From Mrakia gelida (Eukaryota; Basidiomycota; Tremellomycetes; Cystofilobasidiales; Mrakiaceae), in the NCBI GenBank assembly GCA_024345305.1, contig BRON01000001.1, forward strand, positions 682,001-746,000: DNA of 64,000 nt. The letters run 5' to 3'. Positions 11,144 to 26,843 of this stretch are shown piece after piece. The notes under the pieces were generated by a model. That model did not search any database. It was not told the origin of the DNA and was given only the letters and a program-made list of their open reading frames with translations. Each line of letters starts with the position of its first letter. Within the stretch, counting starts at the first letter, position 1. The position numbers and the translations under genes are program-made.

Positions 11144-11363
11144 GATGGCGTTTCACGAGACGCGTCGAGCCTTCTTCTTTTTCGTTCGACTTTCTTCGAC
11201 ATTCCACCTTCTGGTAGCCTTGAGTCGAGCTCGATACCTATTAGTAGATCCTGTCTTCCAAAATCCAGACTTTGTAAGCTGTGCCTCGCTCCGACCCTCG
11301 GCCTCTTCCCCCTCTTGCTTCACCTCCTCCTCCAAACGACCATCCCCCTCCCTCCTTCCGCTC

Positions 11364-13278
11364 ATGTCCTCCCAATCCCTCAGTCCTGTCGACGACTTCA
11401 GCGACTTTGACTTCGAGTTCGACGACTCGGCCTCCTTCGCTACCTATCCCTCTTCCACTACCAGCGTATCGTCCTCCTTCGTTCATCGCCTGTATCGTTC
11501 CGATCACGGTGAGCTCGAACTTTCCCTCCCTCCCCTTGCCTTCTCCTTTTTCTCCCTTGCAAGCTCCCTCGATCCGAGCCCAACTCGTCTGAACCTGATA
11601 CGTCGCTCTTCGTTTCCCTTTCCCCTCTCTTTAGGTCGTACCTATCTCACGCTCAACAGATCCTATATGTGCCCGGTGGACGAGGAAGCTCGACAGCTGG
11701 AGGTTCTCTTTCACGACCTGAAACTCGTCGTCTTCGGCTTCCCCTTCCCTCAACAAGTCTCGCTTATGATCAACAGAGTCCTGTCCCAGAAGGAGGAAGG
11801 GAAGCAGACGAGGGTACTAGACGTGGGTTGTGGCTCTATGGGTCAGCATTCTCCTCGTTCTACAGTCGAAGAAGGAAGAACGCAGCTGGCCGTCGGAGGA
11901 GGTCGGTCAAACACTCGAAGCGAAAGCTCATTTGCTGACCTTTCGCTCCTCCTCCTTCCCTCGTTCACTCACAGCTGTCTGGATGGTCGATATCGCCAAG
12001 AGGTTCCCTCATGCTGAGGTCACTGGACTTGATCTCGGAGCCAAGAGGCATACGTTCGTCGCTCTGTTTCTCTCGCGTCGCGTTCGATCCTTTCTCAATC
12101 CCTGACCGCTTTCTCCCCTTCTCCCTCAGTTTCACTCCACCAAATTGCGTCTACGAGAGTGAACTGTATCTCATGACTACTCTCCGAAGGTCGGACGAAC
12201 GCTGACCTTCTCGCCTTCTCGAACAGTCTCCGACGTCGCCGAAGAGGGAATCCCTTAGTACGTCTTTCCTCCTCCTTCTCTCTCTCTCCCTCTTCGTTCA
12301 ATCAAGACCGAACCGCTGACCCACCGCTCCTCTCTCGTTTCCATAAAGTCCCAATCAGCACTTCCGGTTCATACATCACAGCTTCCTAAGCTGGTGGTGC
12401 ACCAAGTCCTTTCCCTATCCACGGCTCGTCGAGGAGATCGCCCGATGTCTTAAACCAGGAGGTGTTTACCTCTGCGTCGAACCTTCGGTGAGTAGTCTAC
12501 CTCACCTGCACTCTCACCTCCTCCTCGAGCTGCAGAAAGTAACGAAGCAAAAGCTCACCTCGTCGTCTCGCTTTCTTGCGACTCGACAGTGTGAGCTCTG
12601 GACAGAATCCGGAGAGCCTCTCAACCTCAGGTTCCCAGCTCTAGCAGCTTTTCAAAAGATCCGTGAGTCGCCCCCACATCCCCTTCCTTCTCGATCCTCC
12701 TTGAAGGAGTCGAAGCTTCGGCCCTTGAAAGCTCCCCGTCTGATCTCCTCTCGTCTCGACGCGTCGTTCGTTCGTTTTCAGATCGCGACGCCCTCATGTC
12801 CGGCGAGATGATCCACCCTTCCACGCTCAATGAAACTCAAGGCTTCAAGTCCAGCGGTTACTTCTCGAGATGCTTCTCCGAAACCATCGACATTCAACTC
12901 GGCTCTCGATCTTCGAAAGGAGGTGAGCGCTCGCTCTTCCAACTTACTTTCCTCCCCTCGAGCTTCGTTCGTTCGTTCTTCGTTCTTCGTTCTTCTAACC
13001 TCCTTCCCTCCCCTTCTCTTTCGTTTCATCTCAACCCAGTCCACCCCTCCATAAACCTCGCAGGTATGAACTTCCTCGAGATGTGGTCCATCTTCTACCG
13101 CGCCTGGATGCCTCTTCTCTCTGGCCAAACCGACGAGGAAGCAGACTTGATCACGGACGCTGTTCAGAGGGAGTTGGTTGGGCTGGAACGAGTAGAGGCG
13201 GGGAGGGGAGTGAAGGGGAAGATTTTTGTGTTGTTTGCTGTGAGAGGGAGTAGGGAGGCCGGTGCGAGGAGGAGATGA
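11364..13278 (+). CDS. SAM-dependent methyltransferase, unknown substrate
   Basis: About nine exons encode a class I methyltransferase of about 350 residues. The N-terminus (MSSQSLSPVDDFSDFDFEFDD) is acidic. LTLNRSYMCPVDEEARQLE precedes the SAM-binding motif [14 protein letters not shown]. Then come AEVTGLDLGAK, FTPPNCVYEISDVAEEG, FIHHSFLSWWCTKSFPYPR, and EIARCLKPGGVYLCVEPS (motif post-I). The C-terminal exon carries MWSIFYRAWMPLL and ends GARRR at 13278. Layout and motifs resemble the TAM/Trm9/ubiE-like enzymes of fungal secondary or small-molecule methylation, and the gene at 51798 is a distant relative. The pseudogene just upstream shows this gene was once duplicated in tandem. The substrate is not predictable. 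Confidence 0.8.
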
Positions 13279-13670
13279 GATGATGCTGCGACTCGACGCG
13301 TCTCGACTCTCTCTTTCTCGTTCCAACGCCAGCACGGACGACTCGACCACGGAGTTCTCGAACGGGGCTTCGTTTCGTATCAGCACAAGAAAGAAAGAGG
13401 GAGAGAAAGAGAAAAGGCAACGAAGGAGAAGAAAGATAGAGAGAGAAAAATCATGCAGGGGCTCGGGGAGGCGGTGGATTCGAGACGCGAACGAACGAAG
13501 GGAGGGAGGGTTCGAAACGAAAGGGTATGGAAGTGAAACCTTTGGATACGAAGTAGGGAGATGGTGAAAACTGAGAGAGAAAGATCTAGTACTGTAAAAG
13601 AGAGAGGGAGGGGACGGAAACGCTAACGCACACGACACACGACGCGGAGGGAGGGAGGGAAGTTGTGGTT
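13279..13670. other. Convergent intergenic region
   Basis: Short spacer between the ends of two convergent genes (methyltransferase plus, PP1-A minus). It should hold both 3' UTRs. It contains one GACGCGTC palindrome near 13306 outside any intron I can define. Nothing else is recognised. Confidence 0.4.
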
Positions 13671-16488
<2,818 letters not shown>

Positions 16489-17159
16489 GTCGGTAGAGTA
16501 GGAGAAGGGGTGGGGAGTGGGAAGGTGGTGGGAGAGGAGAGGAGGAGGTCGAGGGAGAGGGGAGAGGTCGGACGAAGTTCGAAGGTCAAGAGACTCCTGC
16601 TGGCTGGCTGGTTGGGCTGCTTGGCGAAAGAGAAAGGTTTCTCTACTACTGGCTGGCTGGCTGCTGTAGAGGGGAGGGGTGGCTGGCTGGCTGAGAAAAG
16701 GAGGAGGGGAGGAGGAGGGAGGGAGGTCGTGTGTTGAGGAGAGTCTCTCGTCAACGCGGAAATCCTCGACCTCCACTGCAGGTGAGCCTCAAACCAAAAC
16801 AAAAACCATTATAAAACCGAGAGGGTAGCAGCAAAACGAAACTACGGGGACTATGGACAAACTAGCGAAACTCAAGCGATCGTTACTGAGATATAAGGGT
16901 AAAGGAAGTTTTTATAATCAGGAAGAAGGAAACGAGACACCGAAACGAAACCGCGACGCGAAAACAACACCCACCAAACTTCCCACCCTCCTCTCCTCCC
17001 TGCTTCCACCTCCCTCCCTCCCACCACCCATCCTAGAAAACCCCAAGGAGGCGGGTATGAGGCTTATCTTAGGATGGAATAACGCGAGCACAGAACCCCA
17101 ACACGAACGAACGAAACACCCTCCGAAACTCAAAACCGACGTCTTGCCGAGCGAGGGGT
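16489..17159. other. Spacer between tandem PP1 genes, promoter of copy A
   Basis: About 670 bp. It includes a run of GGCT units (about 16589-16692, clustered in three blocks) upstream of the PP1-A start, which may form part of its 5' UTR or core promoter. No coding region is supported. Confidence 0.5.
16589..16692. repeat. GGCT-rich short tandem repeats
   Basis: Three clusters of CTGGCTGGCTGG type occur within about 100 bp, separated by purine-rich sequence. They lie 100-200 bp upstream of the PP1-A start codon. Confidence 0.6.
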
Positions 17160-19799
<2,640 letters not shown>

Positions 19800-21987
19800 G
19801 CTGTCGAGATAGAAAGAGAGTGGGGAGGGTTAAGGGCGAGGAGGTGGCGAAGGGAATGGATGGAAGGAGGAGGAGGAGGGGGGAAGGGAGGGAGGGGAGG
19901 TCGAGCTCTCGACCTGTTGTTTGGCGGAGAAGGGTTCTTAGAAACGAGCGCGCTTGTCGTCCTTGGATCGATGAGTGGGACAACTGATAGAGTGGATCGC
20001 GAGAGAGTAAGGAGGGAAGCTTGTAACGAGAGGCTCTGGTGGTTGTGAGGGAAGGAGGAAGAACGGAGCAGCGTGGGTCGAAGCTCGGGTCAACAGCCGC
20101 TTCCGTGACTCGCTTGCTTTGCGACCGATTTAACCCATGTTGATAGATTTTCAGGCAGCGTGAGCAAGGCAAGACTCCCATCAAGACGATAGCCCGGTAT
20201 CAGCTGGAGAAGAGGATTCGGCGAAGCGATATAGACGAATGTCTTTGGAGAGCGACGTCGCGCTGATTCTCGACGCGTCGTTTGTCCACAACATGGCGTT
20301 TTCGTTCCTTCGAGAGTCATGAGCTCTGAGATTCGTATCCTTACGCTTGATATGCTGCGCTTTTGACATCCTGATCCGACTGAAGTCGCACTTCGGAAGG
20401 GTCGCTCTCCTCGAGGGAGAAGAGAGTCGCACCTCGACGCGTCGAGAGGTGCTCAACGTTGCAGATCGTTTGCTATTCGCATGAATTTGGACTCAAAGAA
20501 GTGCTACAGGAGGTGTAGCTTCACCCAGTCGTTTGGGACCCGATCGCACAGAAATCGGACTCGCAGAGAGCCCTGATCAGCCGCGCGAGCGGGCGAGCGA
20601 TTCCCTTTCGTTTAGTCAGCTCAGCCTCGAGATCCAGCCCCCTTGCGAGTAGTTTCAGAACTGAGCGCAAGATGGAATCCTTCCAACGCAGCATGTAATC
20701 TCCGAGCCCAAAGGGGCAAGAAACGTGTGTGCGAGTGAGGAGGCGAGCGAAGTCGCGTCGGCGAATCAGTCTAGGATCCGAATCTGATGTTCCATTTCAG
20801 CGTTCTCTGTTTCAAGGATCCGGATCTTCGGTACAGAACTAATGGAACTGCTACGAGAACGAAAGGTTATAAGCAGACGGGAAAGAAGGGGAGCAGACGC
20901 GTCGTCGAGCGTCGACGGCTCTCGCTCGTGTCGCCTCGAAAAGCGTGCTCAATCTTCTCACAGCTGGGAAGCGAGATCTGAACCGAAGAAGGTCCTTTCT
21001 CTCTCGGTTCTCAGTAGGCGTCTCGCAGAAGAGCGTGATTCCTGGGGGTTTGATAAAGAGCAGAGAAAGTGGTGGCTGGTCGCGGGGAGCGGAGGAGGAG
21101 GAACAGGTGAGCTCGCGGACGACTCTTGAATGATTTTTGCTCACACGAGCAATTTCACCAGACCACCACGAGGCAGGAAAGAACTTCTTCTTCCCTCTAC
21201 CCCTCCATCCGCTCAACCGTCCAACGTCGACTCCTCTCTGGTAGAGAACACGAGCCAACCAAACCAGCTCCCCCTCCCCTCCTCCCTCCTCCTCCTTTGG
21301 CTCCACTTCGTTCTCGGGGAAACAGCATCCAGGACGTCCCTTGCCTCTCTCGCACGTTCGATATCTACCAGTGAGTGTTCGTCCCTCTCTCCGGGTCTCT
21401 ATGGAAGGCTTTTGGTGTGTGGTTGAAGAGGGAGAGAAGAAACAGGAGGGCTGGCAGGAGGAGAGGATCAGAGGAGATAAGGAACGATCCCCTCTCTGGC
21501 TTCTCTTTCTCCTCTCACCTGGGAGGTACGAGTCCAGTCGTTTCTCTTGAGCAGGTACGAGCGCGTTGCCGTCTTGCTCTGCTCTCAGACTCTAGATTCG
21601 GAGAATCGACGGAGAGCAGGCGCTCAGGGAAGGGAGGGAGAGGAGAAGCGAGGTGAGCTCGAGATTTCTTCACTCTCCAGCTCTCTCCAGTCTCGACCTT
21701 GCTCCTCTCCCCTGTCAACTTGTTCTTTTTCCATCTTTCCCTCGCTAGAAGGAAACGAAGGTTTCTCCGTGCTCTACTACCAATCCTTCACCTCCTACTC
21801 TCCCTCGTCGTTGTTCTTTCGTCGTCTACTTGGTCCAACAAGTCCGGTCCACGCTCCGCTCTCCTCCCTTCACGTCTATTCCTCGCCAGCTCGTCAAAGT
21901 CGACATCATCAGTTCAGTTCCTGACCACAGCCTTCAAATTTTGTTACCCTCAGACTCCCTCCACCTCCCACCTCCTCCTCAACACCT
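19800..21987. other. Long divergent intergenic region, unresolved
   Basis: About 2.2 kb between PP1-B (minus) and the unknown gene starting 21988 (plus). Both promoters should lie here. Between 21130 and 21930 there are splice-like signals (GTGAGT at 21371, GTGAGC at 21652, acceptor-like sites before 21556 and 21751) and short open frames, but I could not assemble a convincing protein. A 5'-UTR intron or a small unknown gene is possible. Two GACGCGTCG palindromes lie near 20273 and 20434 outside known introns. No tRNA was recognised. Confidence 0.4.
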
Positions 21988-24189
21988 ATGATCGGCTCTC
22001 TGCTCTTGAGACGCTCGAGCTCGACGCTCTTCAACTTCCCCGCTTCCTCCTCCTCCTCCTCAAACCCATCGTCAATTTCGACTTCAACTCCTCCAGATAA
22101 CGATCTCTGGCTCGAGGACGGGGAAACTCAGGCAGACCTTCAGGCACGTGCAGGTTTTCTCTCCAGTTCAAAAGCCTTCCGTCACTGACCGGTCCTCTTT
22201 GTCGTTCGAAACTCTGCAGTCCCTCCTCTCTCCTGACCTCTCAACCTCCCTTCGGTACCTCCTCACCGTCCTCTCAACTCCTCTCGCCACTCCCAAACTC
22301 GCACTCAGAGTCGCCACCTTCCTTCTCAACCCTCCTCGTCCCACGCCCCTCCCATCCTCCTCTTCCTCTTCGTCTTCAAGAACAGTGCGGACGAAACCAG
22401 AATCGACTCGATCCGTCGTCGCTCTCCTCCTCGGGACCACCTCGGTTCTCTCTCGCTCTCACTCCCATGAAGAGGACGAGAAGGATTTGGAAAAACTCTC
22501 GGAGTGCCTAGTTGGTATCTTCGTGAAGGGGGGCGGGAAGTCGGCAGAACTGGACGAGGACGTCGCCGTCGCGATTCTCGGAGGAACGACGGAGAGGGGT
22601 GTCAGAAAGGGATCGAGGTCAACTTGGGAGCTATCGAGAGCCGTCGTTGAGAGGCTGGATTCGAGGACCATGGAGATGCAGCAGTCGGACGATTCGGTGG
22701 AGGAGGAACAGGTTCGCGTTCGAACTCGGATCAACTCGACGTACCTCCTCGCTCTCCTCTCCTCTCCCTCATCTTCATCCTCCCAGCAACCAACTTCCGC
22801 TACCACACCCCTATCATCCTCAGAAACCCTCTTCGCTCGTTGCATCGAACTCGGACTCTCGATATCCCTCGTCGGCGCGTCTCCTTCCACCACTTCCTCC
22901 CACGACGACGATCCTCACTCCTCGCACGCCAACTCCCTCGTTTGGAAAGCTCGGAAGAGACTAGAGCTCTCGGGTCACTCGTCGATTGCAGTCGTCGGAC
23001 TCCCTTCAGACGGTGGAGCGTTCCAGAAGTGGGACGGAGGAGCTGTTGAGAGAGCTCGTCTCGCTGAGCAGGTTCGAAGGGATAAGATGGTCGCTGGCGA
23101 GGAGAAGAATGTCTTTAGGAGTGGTGTCTGGATGGGACGGCTTGGTGACGGTAGTTCTGTGCTTCGAAGTGAAGGAGGAGATCTGTTGGATGGTGAGTGA
23201 AGTCGCGTCGATCATCCTTTATCTTCTGCTTTCTCGTTCTCGTTCCAACGCTGACCCAATTCTTCTCTTTGATTTCCCTCTCAGCACCCCGACGCCTTAA
23301 GGGCAAGAAGATAGTGGCTCAGCGACGAGGGATTTTCACTCGGTCGAGCGTCTCGTCGTCGCGTTCATCCTCAGGTCCCCCAACTCCGACCGACGAGGTC
23401 ATCACCCTTCGCTTCACCGAATGCCCATTTCCTCATCACTCCCACGTCCCCACCGCCACCACCAGTTCCTCCTCATCTCCATCCCAACCAACCACTTCCC
23501 TCCCGTCCCTCAACGCCAAACCCTCGATCCACCTCCTCCGAATCCGATTGACCGCGTCGCCTCCTCGGTCCAGCTCCTGCCTCCCTCGAGACCACCGAAC
23601 GGATCCTGCTTTCCCTTCACCAGAGAACCTCAAGTCACCCACGCCCATCCCTCTTCCGAACCTCCTCAACCAGCACGGAATCTTCTCCCCGGCTCAGGCG
23701 TCCATCGAACCTCTCTCTCCAATCGCTGTGGACGTCGAGACGGAATCGATCTTCGAACGTGGATCAGGACTTCTTCGTCGTTCAGTCTCTCGGCTGGCTC
23801 TCTCCTTCGCTTGGAACGACCCTACCCCTCCTCCACCCGTCCCAACGCCCTCTTCGACTTCCTCCACGTCCTCTCCTCCTCCTCCTCCTCCCTCGCCCTC
23901 CTCGTCGACCGCTCGAGGTCGTCCGTCCTCCATCCGGATCTCCTCTTTCGGCCAGAGCTCCGTCTCCTCCGGATCTTCCACCTCTTCATCCCCTACCTCG
24001 CCCATTCACATCTTCGAAGTCCCCAAGATCGCCTTCCAACCCTCTTCGTTCCGGTACGACTGCTTCGACGGAAACGGATCAAACCAGCCGTCGACAGGAA
24101 ACGGTTCGATCTGGAGACCCAGCAGTTCTCCTCGGGGAGATCGCGTGAGAGCGCTGGGAGGTCCGAAGCGTGGGAGGAGGGAGAACTAG
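21988..24189 (+). CDS. Unknown Ser-rich protein, possible mitochondrial presequence
   Basis: Not recognised. The ATG at 21988 follows a pyrimidine-rich leader typical of this genome. The first residues (MIGSLLLRRSSSTLFNF) look like a mitochondrial targeting peptide, followed by an acidic stretch (DNDLWLEDGE). The frame continues into the long second exon (SLLSPDLSTSLRYLLTVLS) only if a GC donor (GCACGT at about 22142) is used with the CTGCAG acceptor near 22219; no GT donor gives an open frame. Exon 2 is helix-rich, with Ser/Thr-rich linkers, to about 23199. A normal intron follows, then APRRLKGKKIVAQRRGIF and a very Ser/Pro-rich tail ending at 24189. Total is roughly 700 residues. Exon 1 is the weak part of this model. 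Confidence 0.5.
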
Positions 24190-24859
24190 GGACGGTGGAG
24201 CGTGCGGGAAGGAAGTGAGAGCGAGGCGAAGGAAGGAGAGGGGAAGAGGTCGACGAACAGACCAAAACATCAACACTTAGCATTTCCCTTCCCTCGCGCG
24301 TCTCCCGTCCTTTTGCATAGATCTTCAACGATACTTACGACTCTTCGAATTGCTTCATCATCTCTACACTCTTGACTTATGTTTTCTCCTGCTTGCTCAG
24401 CTCCGGTTGGCGAGAGAACTTGGATTGACAGCGAAACGCGTCGCCGAATCGCTCGCCGTGAGATCTGTTCCTCGTTTGCAAGGACGAGGGCCAAGGCCGT
24501 ATTCGACGAGGTACTGGTCAGATCGGAGAGCTCGGTGACTGAGATCTCGAAGACGAAAAGAGAGGAGGATGCCCAGGGAAGAGTTGAACCTGAAAGGCGA
24601 TGAAGTTCGGCACGCCTTTCGAGCCCTCGTTTCTCCCTCTCCTGGAAGACTGAGCTTCTCCAAGAGGGGTCAGCGTTTCAACGAGCTCTGACTCCGGCAA
24701 TAGACCTCGAGAAAAGACCTGCACTGCCCGCGAAAGAAAAGGAAGGAGGAGGAAGAAAAAGAGCTCGCGATCTCGACCGCCAACTGACGCGACGGGTCAT
24801 GTTTGGTTTTCACTGAATGAAGGCCGCTTCGAACGGAGACGAAGGCAAAGCTCTGTTTT
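24190..24859. other. Intergenic
   Basis: Between the unknown Ser-rich gene and the small gene after 24.86 kb. It should hold a 3' UTR and a promoter. CTGAC and GTCAGC sequences on both strands resemble intron parts, but no exon could be framed. Confidence 0.35.
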
Positions 24860-25367
24860 AGATCACTTTTGATCTACCTGATGCCCTTTCCCTCAACCAC
24901 CACACACTCAACCACCTACTAAAGCAGATCGAATATGTCTCGAAACACCTCGCCGACCTCCTCCTCCTCTTCTTCCTCCCCTCCTCGTCGTCCGAGTCTC
25001 AAACGTCGAGACACGCCTTCTCCACCTCCTCTCCACCACTCCTCCTCAGGTTCGTCTCTTCATCCCCGATCCTCCTTGATCCCATGCTAGGAGCTGCTGA
25101 ACTGACTCGCTTCTTTCCTCTCCTGCTGCTCACCTCAGGTCAAACGACGCTCTCGATCCTCCACTTCCTCCTCAACCAGCACCAAACCTCTCCACCACCG
25201 TCTTACCAGACCTCCTCACCACCAAATCAAGATGGATCGAGTCCAAGAGAAGAGGAGTTGACGACCTGGTCATGGAGATCGAGCAGTCGGAAGAACAAGG
25301 GCGAGGAGGTCGACACCGCGAGGGAGGCGAAGAGGGCAAGGACGTGAAGGAACCGTCCGATCTTTAG
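24860..25367 (+). CDS. Small unknown gene, two competing frames
   Basis: One intron, about 25047-25139 (GTTCGT, CTGAC, CTCAG), is clear. Both flanking exons are open in more than one frame across it. Frame 1 starts at ATG 24935 (MSRNTSPTSSSS) and ends at 25347. Frame 2 has no ATG I can find, is open from about 24860 (TFDLPDALSL, LNHLLKQIEYVSKHLADL) and ends at 25367 (TVLPDLLTTKSRWIESK, then RRGVDDLVMEIEQSEE). Frame 2 looks far more like a folded helical protein, so a further upstream exon carrying the start is likely. The family is not recognised. Confidence 0.4.
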
Positions 25368-26843
25368 GGCGACAAGGAAGGAAAGATAGGCTAGTTGTAT
25401 CGTTTCTTTGTTATGTTGTATCGCTAGGATGGGAAGTGAGAGGCCGGAGGGAGAGGAGAGGAGGAGGAGGGGAGGAAGAGTGGGACGAGGAGGTCTGTTT
25501 TTGTAGCGCTCGATCTCAAGTGATAAAACTCAACGAAATGACTATCCGAAGGGGAAGAGCGAAGGAGATATCAGCTCTGGCCCCAGCCACATGAAATTCT
25601 TCTAAAGAGAGATGAAGCCGAACCAAGGGAAGACGCAGAGAGCAGGAAGGGAAGAGGATGGTGAGCTGCGACGTTCCCTCCTCCCCGTTGCCTTTGCCCT
25701 CCTCAGCCAGATCGAGCGAGAGGATCGATGAGATAGATACGAGGCTAAGTCATCAGCCTATAGCTCGAGGTACGCGCGATGCGAAAACTCTGCGAAATGC
25801 CGGCTGTGAGGGTTTGTAGCTGCTTCCTTGACGTTCGACCTTCGAGGAGGAGCTCGAGCTTGAAGTTGAGCTCGACTCCATCTTCCTCCATCCTCGTCCG
25901 CCACTCCTTCTCGGCAGTTCGAATCCCAAGGAGTCTTGAAGGCCCCTGGATGCTTCTCGACGCTTCCTTGAAGTAGGCGGCCTGAGAGGTCACCAGTCCT
26001 GAAGCCTGAAGGCGGATCGAAGGAGGTTCGTTGGTGAGCTCGCTTCTCCTCCCTGTCCCTTCCTTCTTCTCTCTTGCTTCGCTGACGCTGACCTGGATTT
26101 TTTTTCGACCTTTCAACCCACCAGTCCATTCCTATTAATCTATACATGTAGCACACATCTCCACGAACCATCTCAGTGCAGGCCGATCTGCTCAACATCA
26201 TCAGCCCTTCGCCGTCCGACCTTCTCCTCTCTCTCGCCTTCCTCCTTTGTCCATCCGACTCTGCCATCTTCCTTCCTCCCCCGCCTCGCTCAAGGACAGA
26301 TCGATGGAAGATATCGAAGCCTTCCCTTAGACGGCAGCTCGCGATCAGGTCAGTCCTTCCTTTGCTCTCTCTCTTCCTCCTCGTTCGAACTCGCAATGGG
26401 CGAGCTCAATCGAGTTCATCCCTGCTTTCATTAGCTATCTCTCGCTTTCGAGCCCAGGGGGAGGTCTCGTACCCACCGGCTGCTCAGGCCAGCTCTAGCA
26501 GTCCGATAAGAGCATGCCGACCAGCCGTCGGCTCCAGGGGGAGGGAGGGAGAACACGCCTTTGCTGATTCAGCCGGTTCCTCCCCCTTCTTTCTTGCCAG
26601 ATCTCCACGATGGACCCACCGTTTCCGAGCTAAAGGTCCTCTTCCTCGCTCTCAGGCTCTGCTCAGTCAGCTGAAAGCTGCTCACTAAGCAGGAGTGAGG
26701 AGTATGCCTTCGGAGGGGCAGGGGAGCGAGAAAGAGTCAAAAGGCCATCGCGCCGTCGCTCTCGTTGTTCTTCTCTCTCTTCCACCACCATCCACCACCT
26801 CCTCTCTCCAACTTACAGCTCACTCTCATACACTCGAGACAGC
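25368..26843. other. Intergenic, promoter of MFS exporter
   Basis: About 1.5 kb without a supported gene. A short T-run lies near 26099. Open frames on both strands lack motifs and clear splice partners. It should contain the promoter and leader of the ATR1-like exporter. Confidence 0.4.

Noticed and set aside
12778..13638. Minus-strand frame of 286 codons
   Set aside because: It runs antisense to the methyltransferase C-terminal exons, which carry clear family motifs on the plus strand.
20500..20650. Possible tRNA in the PP1-B upstream region
   Set aside because: I could not fold an acceptor stem and T-loop of the proper form.
22148..22200. Start of the unknown Ser-rich protein at about 22148
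   Set aside because: The codon there is GTG, not ATG; the nearest true ATG with a leader-like upstream sequence is 21988.
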